A stretch of DNA of 64,000 bases from Schaalia turicensis ACS-279-V-Col4 (GTDB taxonomy: Bacteria > Actinomycetota > Actinomycetes > Actinomycetales > Actinomycetaceae): assembly GCF_000296505.1 (NCBI RefSeq), contig NZ_JH815209.1, forward strand, positions 4,908-68,907, given 5' to 3'. The notes below the pieces were generated by a model that saw only the letters and a program-made list of their open reading frames with translations, was not told the origin of the DNA and did not search any database. This document shows, piece by piece, positions 29,363 through 36,661 of the stretch. The first letter of the stretch is position 1. Every line of letters begins with the position of its first letter. A program made the translations under genes and the position numbers.

Positions 29363-30754
29363 ATGACTATGCATTCAGATCGCCTTGGAACGATTGCATT
29401 TATGACCTCCAACGGTCCGCTGTGGGAGGTCACTCGTGACAATGAAGCACTGTTGATCAGCGTATATAGCTCTGATATCGCGCGTGATCAGATGCAGCGT
29501 TGGATTGCATGGCGTGGCCTCGTGCACCCGAATGTGGCAGAGCTGGTGGAAATATCGTCCCAGCCGGATGGTCGCGTGAGTCTTTCTCAGCGTCGGTACG
29601 CCGGGCAAACCTTGCAGGCGCTACTCGATAGCGGTCAGCAACTGAACGACAACCAGCGCCGACGTATCGTCGCCGATGTGCGTGCTGGCGTTTGTGCGCT
29701 ACATGATAGGGGAATTATCCATACCGATATTGCGCCATCAAACATTGTTGTCAGCAGTGATTTTCATGCGACGCTGATTGATATTGCCATTCCCGCGCAG
29801 GCCGGTGAAGGAACCCCCGGTTTTTCTCTGTCTGCAACAAAGGACCAGCGCAGTGACGATGCCGGAGTTGAAGCCATCGCATGCGCATTGAATATTGATC
29901 CACTCGGACTTAACCCCACGCGCGTCGAGCAACGCCCGCTACAACAGACAGCTGATTCACGCTGTGATAATCCGTCTCAGAGGAACGATGTAGTCACGTG
30001 GCGAAAGGAACACCTTCTCGATAAACATCCACGGGGATTGCCAGCGACTCAGGGGTGGCGACGCGGTGCGCTGGCGGGGATCATCATCGTTCTCCTTAGC
30101 GTCATCTATGGAATGACGAGGCCGCCCACACTATCAAACGCGTCCTTCACAACGGGCGGAATTAAGGCGCAGTCGGTGCCCTCGAGTGGGGGTATTGAAC
30201 GATCTCGACATCCAGATGCCACGCAATCTGCGCCACTGAGTGAAAATAGGCAATCGGGAGAGACTCAAGAAGAAACTAAGCCGGCAGATCCGATGAAGGG
30301 AATGGACCTGGGACAAGGAATCCAACCATTTGGTCGCAATCAGGTTGCTTCGATCGACGACTTCGCAATCGATGGCTGCCCCGACGTCAGCCAGGCGAAC
30401 GACATCGTCTCCACTTTTATGCATGCGCGAGATCAAGCAGTGATGGATCGTAATATCGCTGACCTGGACAATTTTATGGAAGGGGATGCTCTTCGAGCCG
30501 AAGCTGAAAAGATTGCAACCCTTCGCCGCTTTGATGCGTTCGTTAAACATCTGGAATCCGAATCGCACGTGGTCAACCAACCACACTGTTCGGACACGGA
30601 GCTCACAATCGAAGCAACGGTGACACAAAGTGAATACCAACGCTGCGAAGGGGCAAAGTGTGTGACTCTTCCTGCTAGTAGCTCACAAGACGTAGTGATG
30701 ACTTTTATGCGTCTGACGGGACGAGTTTCACGAACCGCTCAGCAAGACCCTTAG
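29363..30754 (+). CDS. Membrane-anchored protein-kinase-like protein, probable pseudokinase
   Basis: A 463-residue protein. Residues about 1-190 follow a bacterial Ser/Thr kinase fold: the catalytic-loop sequence HTDIAPSN (H120, D122, N127) resembles HRDLKPxN, and LIDIA (D140) stands where DFG is expected. The VAIK lysine is absent (LLISVYSS at that place), no Gly-rich loop is visible, and the segment after D140 is very short. One membrane helix (about 235-255, GALAGIIIVLLSVIYGM) leads to an external domain of about 200 residues with four Cys and a polar linker. The layout mimics PknB-type receptors but ATP transfer looks doubtful. Start by ATG 29363 or 29369; CACAAT 6 nt upstream hints at leaderless expression. 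Confidence 0.65.
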   Translation: MTMHSDRLGTIAFMTSNGPLWEVTRDNEALLISVYSSDIARDQMQRWIAWRGLVHPNVAELVEISSQPDGRVSLSQRRYAGQTLQALLDSGQQLNDNQRRRIVADVRAGVCALHDRGIIHTDIAPSNIVVSSDFHATLIDIAIPAQAGEGTPGFSLSATKDQRSDDAGVEAIACALNIDPLGLNPTRVEQRPLQQTADSRCDNPSQRNDVVTWRKEHLLDKHPRGLPATQGWRRGALAGIIIVLLSVIYGMTRPPTLSNASFTTGGIKAQSVPSSGGIERSRHPDATQSAPLSENRQSGETQEETKPADPMKGMDLGQGIQPFGRNQVASIDDFAIDGCPDVSQANDIVSTFMHARDQAVMDRNIADLDNFMEGDALRAEAEKIATLRRFDAFVKHLESESHVVNQPHCSDTELTIEATVTQSEYQRCEGAKCVTLPASSSQDVVMTFMRLTGRVSRTAQQDP

Positions 30755-30767
30755 GCGGATCTGGTAA

Positions 30768-30807
30768 ACCCCCAGTTCCCACCGGTTTCCCGGCACGAAC
30801 TGGGGGT
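30768..30807. terminator. Hairpin between the convergent pseudokinase and E2 genes
   Basis: Arms acccccagttc (30768-30778) and gaactgggggt (30797-30807) are exact complements with an 18-nt loop. It lies between two converging genes and probably ends transcription both ways; no long T-run on either strand. Confidence 0.65.
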
Positions 30808-30852
30808 GCCTGAACGTCAGATCGGCAGATTACTTTGCCAGATTGGTTCTAC

Positions 30853-32628
30853 TCAGAGAGCAAGGTCAGCGTCGAAGTTTGCTTCTTCAAGGCGCTTCTT
30901 GACCTCCATGAGGTAACGAGCCGCGTCGCCACCGTCAACCAGGCGGTGATCGTACGACAGCGACAAGTACACCATCGAGCGGATCGCAACGGACTCGGAA
31001 CCGTCGGCTGCCTTGACAACCATCGGACGCTTCACGATCGTGCCAACACCCATGATTGCGGTCTCGGGCGAGTTCAGAACCGGAGTATCGAACAGTGCGC
31101 CACCGGAACCGGTGTTCGTGATCGTGAAGGTGGAACCGGTGAGTTCTTCCGGACCAACCTTGGCGTCGCGGGTACGAGCGGCAAGATCGTTGATCGAAGC
31201 TGCGATACCCGGGATGTCCTTGGTGCCCGCATCCTTGATCACCGGAACCAGCAGGCCACGCGGGGTATCAACTGCAATACCGATGTGCTCATGGTCGAAG
31301 TAGGTGACCTTGTTGTCATCAATGGTTGCGTTGATCTTCGGGTGGAACTGAAGAGCCTCGGTTGCGGCCTTCACGAAGAAGGGCAGGAAGGTCAGCTTGG
31401 TGTTGTGCTTGGCGATGAAGGCATCCTTCGAGCGTGCACGCAGAGCTGCAACCTTGGTGACGTCAACCTCGACCACGGTCGTCAGCTGAGCAGAGTTCTG
31501 CAGGGACTCCATCATGCGACGAGCGATCGTGAGACGCAGACGCGACATCTTCTCGGTCGTGCCACGTAGTGGTGACGGTTCACGCTTCTGTGCAACCGGA
31601 GCTGAAGCAGTCGGAGCCGAAGCTACGGGTGCCGGGGCAACAGGAGCCTTGGCAGCTTCGCGGGCTGCAACAGCATTCTCGATGTCTTCGCGACGGATAC
31701 GGCCACCAACGCCGGTGCCGGTGATCGTTGCAAGATCAATGTTGGCCTCGCGAGCAAGCTTGCGAACGATCGGGGTTACGTAGCCGGTGTTTGCCACTGC
31801 TGCCGGAGTCTGCGATGCGACCGGGGTTCCGGTCGGGGCGGCGGTTTCAACAGCATTGCTCAGTTGATCGAGGGTTGCCGGGACCGGAGTCGGGGCTGCA
31901 GGAGCAACAGGCATTGCCGGGGCAACCGGAGCCGGAGTGGCTGCTGCCGGGGCTACAGGAGCAACAGGCGCTGCCGGGGCAACCGGAGCCGGAGTGGCTG
32001 CTGCCGGAGCTACAGGAGCTGCAGGAGCTGCGCCCGGAGCCTCAGACGAAATGACGGCGACAACGGTGCCAACTGAAACGGTCTGGTCTTCCTCGACGCG
32101 GATTTCAGCGAGGAAACCGGCTGCGGGGGATGGAACTTCGGAGTCGACCTTGTCGGTGGAAACCTCGAGCAGAGGCTCGTCAGCTTCAACGGCGTCGCCA
32201 ACGGACTTCAGCCACGTGGTGACGGTACCTTCGGTCACGGACTCGCCTAGGGCGGGCATGAGGACCTCGGTGCCGGAAGCGGGAGCAGAAGCGATGGGTG
32301 ATGCAGGCGCAGGAGCTACAGGCGCTTCGGCAACGGGTGCTGGCGCTGTGGGAGCTTCGGCTACAGGTGCTGGAGCGGAAGTGGCCTCGGATGCGTCACC
32401 GATCATTGCGATCGTAGTGCCGACCTCGACGGTTTCGTCCTCGGGGACGAGGATCTCGAGCAGCACACCCGCCACGGGGGATGGAACTTCGGAGTCGACC
32501 TTGTCGGTCGAGACCTCGACGATGGGTTCGTCAGCTGCGATCGTGTCACCGACGTTCTTCAGCCAGGTGGTGACGGTGCCTTCAGTGACGGATTCGCCTA
32601 GGGCGGGCATTGTTACTGCGGTTGCCAT
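30853..32628 (-). CDS. dlaT: 2-oxoacid dehydrogenase E2 acyltransferase (DlaT/SucB type)
   Basis: A 591-residue E2 with two lipoyl domains (about residues 1-78 and 118-195; each has the lipoyl-lysine motif VSTDKVDSEVPSP). Long Ala/Pro/Val linkers join them. A peripheral-subunit-binding domain (TPIVRKLAREANIDL) and a catalytic acyltransferase core with DHRLVDGGDA follow. It forms the core of pyruvate and/or 2-oxoglutarate dehydrogenase. An aaggag site precedes the ATG. The gene directly upstream on the same strand is a ruined lpd, so the E3 partner must come from elsewhere. DUF4191 nearby supports orthology to Rv2215. Confidence 0.92.
   Translation of the reverse strand: MATAVTMPALGESVTEGTVTTWLKNVGDTIAADEPIVEVSTDKVDSEVPSPVAGVLLEILVPEDETVEVGTTIAMIGDASEATSAPAPVAEAPTAPAPVAEAPVAPAPASPIASAPASGTEVLMPALGESVTEGTVTTWLKSVGDAVEADEPLLEVSTDKVDSEVPSPAAGFLAEIRVEEDQTVSVGTVVAVISSEAPGAAPAAPVAPAAATPAPVAPAAPVAPVAPAAATPAPVAPAMPVAPAAPTPVPATLDQLSNAVETAAPTGTPVASQTPAAVANTGYVTPIVRKLAREANIDLATITGTGVGGRIRREDIENAVAAREAAKAPVAPAPVASAPTASAPVAQKREPSPLRGTTEKMSRLRLTIARRMMESLQNSAQLTTVVEVDVTKVAALRARSKDAFIAKHNTKLTFLPFFVKAATEALQFHPKINATIDDNKVTYFDHEHIGIAVDTPRGLLVPVIKDAGTKDIPGIAASINDLAARTRDAKVGPEELTGSTFTITNTGSGGALFDTPVLNSPETAIMGVGTIVKRPMVVKAADGSESVAIRSMVYLSLSYDHRLVDGGDAARYLMEVKKRLEEANFDADLAL
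31901..32014. repeat. 57-bp tandem repeat encoding the E2 Ala/Pro linker
   Basis: Two 57-bp units (31901-31957 and 31958-32014) differ at three bases and encode 19-residue Ala/Pro/Val/Thr linker repeats. A partial degenerate third unit follows toward 32040. In-frame unit gain or loss would change linker length. Confidence 0.85.
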
Positions 32629-32655
32629 GGATGTTCTCCTTGAAAGACGGGTGTG

Positions 32656-33208
32656 CTAGTTGTGGGCGTGCAGGGGTTTACCGGCGAGAGCCATTTCCGT
32701 GGAAACCGACGATCGGTCCATTTTCAACGCTCACGAGCTTGATGAAGCCTTGGGTATTCAGGATATTAGACTTTCTGTTGCCCGCAAGGTTGTATTCGAC
32801 GGTTCTGTAGCGGGCGGTGATGTCGCGTCCGTCAACGGTGAGGGTGTTGGCACCAGTCAGGCGACCCCAGCCCTTGACGACCTTGACGTTGTGCGAGGAC
32901 AACAGCCCCTGAAGGCCCTTGTCAAGCTTGGTGATGACTGAATCGCGGTAGGTACCGGCTATCGCCATGTCGATGCCTTCGAAGGTGGAACGAATGGCGA
33001 ATGTTTCGGATTCGCAGGCAGCGTCAGCGGTTTGAGCTGCGTGCAGAGAAGCCTTCGTGGGGATGTAACCGCGGTGGAGGCAGGTGCCACCAACCTTGTC
33101 TCCATCGATCAAGGCAGCTTTCATTCCCAGTTGGGAAGCACGTAAAGCGGTGGCGTATCCACCGGATCCGGCGCCCAGTACGACGATGTCGTATTCTGGT
33201 TCGCTCAC
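32656..33208 (-). pseudogene. lpd: Degraded dihydrolipoamide dehydrogenase (lpd) pseudogene
   Basis: The GTG start (33208) with an aaggag site and the N-terminal FAD motif VVLGAGSGGYATALRASQLG are intact. Three lesions follow. The second redox Cys of GGTCLHRGC is Tyr (TAC). After ITARY about 230 residues are missing in frame, jumping straight to the C-terminal VEYNLAGNRKSNILNTQGF. After GPIVGFHG a second, out-of-frame deletion joins the last residues LAGKPLHAHN, readable only in another frame up to TAG at 32656-32658. The shifted frame itself stops at 32678. NAD domain, part of the FAD domain and most of the dimer interface are gone. It sits 27 nt before the E2 gene, the normal lpd position. 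Confidence 0.9.
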
Positions 33209-33383
33209 GTCTGAGACTCCTTACGTCGTGTTTTCTGCTAACAGTATTGTGAACCATCTAGGCCTATTGTCCCACTTGCGGGCAATGATGTCCGCGCGCA
33301 GACGGATGAGATGAGGTGGAACCGGCCACACCGAACATTCGTGCGAAGTGAGGATGATGGTGGGCGCAACGTATGATCAACCT

Positions 33384-33884
33384 ATGAATGAATCCCCGCA
33401 GCTTTCTGAGGGTGCCGACGTTTCCGGCAATGGCAAGAGTGTGAAAGATAGGCGCCCGCGAGCGCTTGGCCTTGGTCGTCTTGTTATGGCTATGTTCTGG
33501 GCGCTTGGGGCTTGGGTGTCAGTGACAGCGATCGTTGATCTATTCCATCACCAGAACACCCTCCCGTGGGGTCCTCAAATTGTCGCGTTGATTGCGGGAA
33601 TCGTGTATTTCGTTGGTGCGGCGGGCTTGACGCACAATGGCAGGAGAATGCGCATTATTGCCGGCTACAGCATCGGTATTAGCATTGCGGCGCCGATCAT
33701 TATCGGTATTGCAGGCTTTGATGTGCCCGATCTGATTGTGGCTCGTTCGGCGTGGAGCCGGTGGGGTGCGGACTTTTACTATCTGCCACTCATTATTTCC
33801 ATGATTGGTACGGGGTGGATGTGGAGGTCGAATCCGCGTCGGATTGTGGAGTTGGCTGAGCGGGTTGAGCGGCCTCGTTCGTAA
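33384..33884 (+). CDS. Small integral membrane protein, unknown function
   Basis: A 166-residue protein with a polar, basic N-terminus of about 35 residues and four hydrophobic helices (around LGRLVMAMFWALGAWVSV, IVALIAGIVYFVGAAGL, AGYSIGISIAAPIIIGIAG and LPLIISMIGTGWMW). No motif is recognised. The ATG at 33384 is chosen because TATGAT (33372-33377) lies 6 nt upstream, the leaderless pattern; an ATG at 33348 would precede that promoter. It lies divergent from the lpd remnant and convergent with trmL. Confidence 0.75.
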   Translation: MNESPQLSEGADVSGNGKSVKDRRPRALGLGRLVMAMFWALGAWVSVTAIVDLFHHQNTLPWGPQIVALIAGIVYFVGAAGLTHNGRRMRIIAGYSIGISIAAPIIIGIAGFDVPDLIVARSAWSRWGADFYYLPLIISMIGTGWMWRSNPRRIVELAERVERPRS

Positions 33885-33908
33885 AAATAGCGGTGGTGAA
33901 AATTTCAG

Positions 33909-33932
33909 CCTCGCCCCAACGTACGGGGGAGG
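33909..33932. terminator. Possible hairpin between convergent genes
   Basis: cctcgcccc (33909-33917) and gggggagg (33925-33932) pair over 8 bp with one bulged G and a 7-nt loop. Placement between two converging genes suits a terminator, but the stem is short and lacks a T-run. Confidence 0.4.
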
Positions 33933-33977
33933 AGGCCGATTGTGCTTTGTGAAGCGGAATATCGTGTGGAGGTCGTT

Positions 33978-34439
33978 TTAGATTCCTCCTGGGAAACCGA
34001 GTTGGCGCCACGCTTCGTACAGAACAATCGATGCTGAGTTGGCCAGGTTGAGAGAGCGGAGTCCCGGTTGCATGTGAATGCGGACGCGATCTTCGATGCG
34101 GGGGTGATTCATTGCGTCTTCGGAAAGGCCGACGGATTCTCGGCCGAAGAGGAGTCCGTCGCCGTCCCGATAGGAAACGTCGGCGTACATTGTTGAGGCT
34201 CGTCCTGTGAATGCCCAGATGCGTCCGGGAACCTCCGCGAGTGCATCATCAAGGTTTGGGTGTACTTTCACGTGCGCGAGATCGTGGTAATCCAAGCCTG
34301 CGCGCTTGAGTTTTGTGTCGGACATATCGAATCCCAGCGGTTCGATCAGGTGGAGCATTGATCCGGTGCATGCGGAGAGGCGGATTGCTGCGCCTGAATT
34401 TCCGGGAATTTCGGGTTCGAAGAAGAGGATGTGAAGCAC
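33978..34439 (-). CDS. trmL: tRNA (cytidine/uridine-34 2'-O)-methyltransferase TrmL
   Basis: A 153-residue SPOUT methyltransferase. Family signs are EPEIPGNSGAAIRLSACTG near the start, LLFGRESVGLSE (motif 2) and the knot motif around IHMQPGLRSLNLANSASIVLYEAWRQ. TrmL methylates the wobble ribose of tRNA-Leu. The GTG at 34439 fits the family length of about 155; an upstream in-frame ATG (34523) adds an unconserved, low-quality extension. CAAAAT 6-7 nt upstream on the minus strand may be a leaderless -10. It is divergent from imuA'. Confidence 0.92.
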   Translation of the reverse strand: MLHILFFEPEIPGNSGAAIRLSACTGSMLHLIEPLGFDMSDTKLKRAGLDYHDLAHVKVHPNLDDALAEVPGRIWAFTGRASTMYADVSYRDGDGLLFGRESVGLSEDAMNHPRIEDRVRIHMQPGLRSLNLANSASIVLYEAWRQLGFPGGI

Positions 34440-34507
34440 TCGTTTATTTTGCCACCATTGTTGGTGCGACGGGTAACCGGAAGAACATGGACTTTTGGCA
34501 ATCTGAT

Positions 34508-34547
34508 TTGTACATGGTTGCACCTACGGTATAGAACAGATGTTCTA
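34508..34547 (+). promoter_or_regulatory. LexA (SOS) box over the imuA' promoter
   Basis: tagaacagatgttcta (34532-34547) fits the actinobacterial LexA pattern GAAC-N4-GTTC with symmetric flanks. It overlaps TATAGA (34530-34535), a -10 candidate 16 nt after TTGTAC (34508-34513). The box is 15 nt before the imuA' ATG, so LexA bound here should block transcription. Confidence 0.8.
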
Positions 34548-34562
34548 AATAGGGGGGGGAAC

Positions 34563-35042
34563 ATGGAAGTCGATGCGGATCGTCTGAAATTGGCGCGCTC
34601 AGTTTTGCGTCAAGCCGAGGAACAAACGGGGCTGATCCATTCGGCCTCAATAGGGGGCGCAGGGTCAAAAAACGGAGTTTTCGAAGTCAATGGAAATGGG
34701 CATTTAATTGCTGTTTTGGCGTCGATGCTTAGTGGCGAAGCGCAGGTTGCCTGCGTAGAACTGAAGGACATGGGGTGGGAAGCGCTCGCAAAAGCTGGTG
34801 TTGATCTTTCCCGTTTCTTCCTTGTTCCTCATGCGCATGGTCATTGTGCACAGGTGTGTGCGCTTTTTCTTGACGCTTTCGACGTTGTCTGTTTGGGATC
34901 CGGGATTCTGGCTAGTAGTGAGCGCCGTCAGATTGCCACGCTTGTTCGAGCAAAGCGCAGGACTCTTTTTATCTACGAACACTGGGTCGGTATTTCGCGA
35001 CCGTGGAATCTCGCTATCGAAGAATCAAGGAGAGCCTCATGA
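34563..35042 (+). CDS. imuA': ImuA'-like SOS mutagenesis accessory protein
   Basis: A 159-residue protein with a strong purine-rich ribosome site before ATG 34563. It resembles the RecA/SulA-like fold of ImuA' proteins: helical start (LARSVLRQAEEQTGL), a strand-turn region (LIAVLASMLSG) without a usable Walker A, and later FDVVCLGSGILASSERRQIATLVRAKRRTLF. ImuA' works with ImuB and DnaE2 in mutagenic translesion synthesis. The LexA box upstream and 4-nt overlap with imuB support this. Individual similarity is weak; context carries the call. Confidence 0.75.
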   Translation: MEVDADRLKLARSVLRQAEEQTGLIHSASIGGAGSKNGVFEVNGNGHLIAVLASMLSGEAQVACVELKDMGWEALAKAGVDLSRFFLVPHAHGHCAQVCALFLDAFDVVCLGSGILASSERRQIATLVRAKRRTLFIYEHWVGISRPWNLAIEESRRAS

Positions 35043-36652
35043 GGTCCATTGCTCTATGGATTCCTGACTGGCCTGTGAATTCGCTGGTCATCGATCTTCC
35101 TCCGGGTGCTCCAGGAGCAGTGGGGCATCGCGGAAAAATTGATGTTGTTTCTTTTAGTGCACGCAAACACGGTGTACGCCATGGTATGCGTATTGAAACG
35201 GCACGGTATCTGTGCCCAGAGCTCATCATCGTGCCTCGGGATCAAGAGCGTGAAGGGCGAAGTTTTGACGCTGTTATCGAAGCCTTCGAGTCAACTGTAG
35301 CCGGAGTGATGTGTATGCGTCCGGGCATGAGTTGGGCGTGGGCTACTCCCGCCACGCGTTGGCATGGAAGCGAAGAAGCAGCCGCAACTGCCATCGTTGA
35401 TGCTGTCGCACAACAGGTTGGTGTCGAAGCCTTCGTCGGGGTCGCGCAGGGAGTATTTGCTGCAACATATGCGGCGCGAACCCAAAGAATCGTGACCGAT
35501 CAAGAAATGCCCTCATTTCTTGCCTCAATTCCCGTTCGCTACATTCTGGAATTTCTTGACGGTAAAGAGAAAGAGCAGGCAACTCAAGACATTGAATTGC
35601 TCGCAACTTTGGGAGTGCACACCTGCGGGCAGCTCAAAGATTTAGGTAAGGGCCAGATATATGCCCGTTTTGGAAGCAATGCTGATATCTACTGGAAACT
35701 CAGCGAAGGGCACGATGTTTTCGTCCCGACCATGGAATCTGCATATTCGGACCGAAGCGTCACCGTTGAATGTGAAACCTCTGATAATAACGTCGATACT
35801 CTTCTTTTCCCACTTCGGCGAGCTATCGGGCAACTATCGCAAGAACTTCGCGCTAATGGGTTGGTAACAGATGCTTTAAACGTCTCGATTGAAGGACCGA
35901 ATCAATGCGTTCGCGAACGAACCTGGTCGGGCGTAGGGGATTTAGATCCATCGCGTGTCCTTGACAAGGTTCGCTACCAACTGCAGGGGTGGGTCAATCT
36001 CTTCCCCGTGACTGAAGCGGACTCCCATGCTCCGCTCACCATTACTCTGACTGCACTCGCTCCCTACCAATCGCGGGTAAGCGGTCCACTCTGGGGAGGG
36101 GATTCAAATTCTGATGGGGTCGAACGTTCCATTGACAGAGTGCAATCTCTTCTTGGTATGAACGGTGTTGTCAGTATTCACCGTCAAGGCGGTTGGGATC
36201 CGCGTGAACGCATTGCTTTTGTTCCTTGGAATACTCCCAGCTTTTTAACACCTGAGGCAGGGGAGTGGGAAGGGAAAATCGATATGAGCCCTCAGACCCT
36301 ACTATCCGTTCCACTCCCGGCGCGTCTGAACGACTCTTCTTCCTCACCTATACATGTCACTCAACGCGGGGTACTCAGTGAAGAACCAGCTTGGATATCT
36401 GTTCCGAAAAATAAGCGGGATGCTCAGTCGTGCATGGATTATCACGGCATTGTTGACCCATCAGCTCCGCAAAGCATTCGTATCTCGCGCGGTCCTTGGG
36501 TAATTCGTGGCAACTGGTGGGATGACTCATCGCCAGCACGAGCATATCTTCGCGTCATCACCGGTCAGGGGCGCGATCTTCTTCTGGTTTATACAGACAA
36601 ACAATGGTGGGTAGAAGGGGTCTTCTCAGCAGAATCTGACGGTGAAAGATAA
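35039..36652 (+). CDS. imuB: ImuB, catalytically inactive Y-family polymerase homologue
   Basis: A 537-residue Y-family-like protein starting at ATG 35039 with an aaggag site. The opening IALWIPDWPVNSL replaces the usual DxD-bearing strand, and MRPGMSWAWATP stands where the catalytic SxDE motif is expected, so acidic catalytic residues are absent, as in known ImuB. An HhH-like and little-finger region follow (LGVHTCGQLKDLGKGQIYARFG). In M. tuberculosis ImuB binds the beta clamp and organises DnaE2. It overlaps imuA' by 4 nt and ends 9 nt before the SNF2 gene. Confidence 0.88.
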   Translation: MRSIALWIPDWPVNSLVIDLPPGAPGAVGHRGKIDVVSFSARKHGVRHGMRIETARYLCPELIIVPRDQEREGRSFDAVIEAFESTVAGVMCMRPGMSWAWATPATRWHGSEEAAATAIVDAVAQQVGVEAFVGVAQGVFAATYAARTQRIVTDQEMPSFLASIPVRYILEFLDGKEKEQATQDIELLATLGVHTCGQLKDLGKGQIYARFGSNADIYWKLSEGHDVFVPTMESAYSDRSVTVECETSDNNVDTLLFPLRRAIGQLSQELRANGLVTDALNVSIEGPNQCVRERTWSGVGDLDPSRVLDKVRYQLQGWVNLFPVTEADSHAPLTITLTALAPYQSRVSGPLWGGDSNSDGVERSIDRVQSLLGMNGVVSIHRQGGWDPRERIAFVPWNTPSFLTPEAGEWEGKIDMSPQTLLSVPLPARLNDSSSSPIHVTQRGVLSEEPAWISVPKNKRDAQSCMDYHGIVDPSAPQSIRISRGPWVIRGNWWDDSSPARAYLRVITGQGRDLLLVYTDKQWWVEGVFSAESDGER

Positions 36653-36661
36653 ACTGACGGA

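Noticed and set aside
31937..32659. Plus-strand Ala/Gly/Thr-rich frame of about 240 codons opposite the E2 linker
   Set aside because: A repeat-derived antisense shadow; the minus strand holds clear lipoyl domains there.
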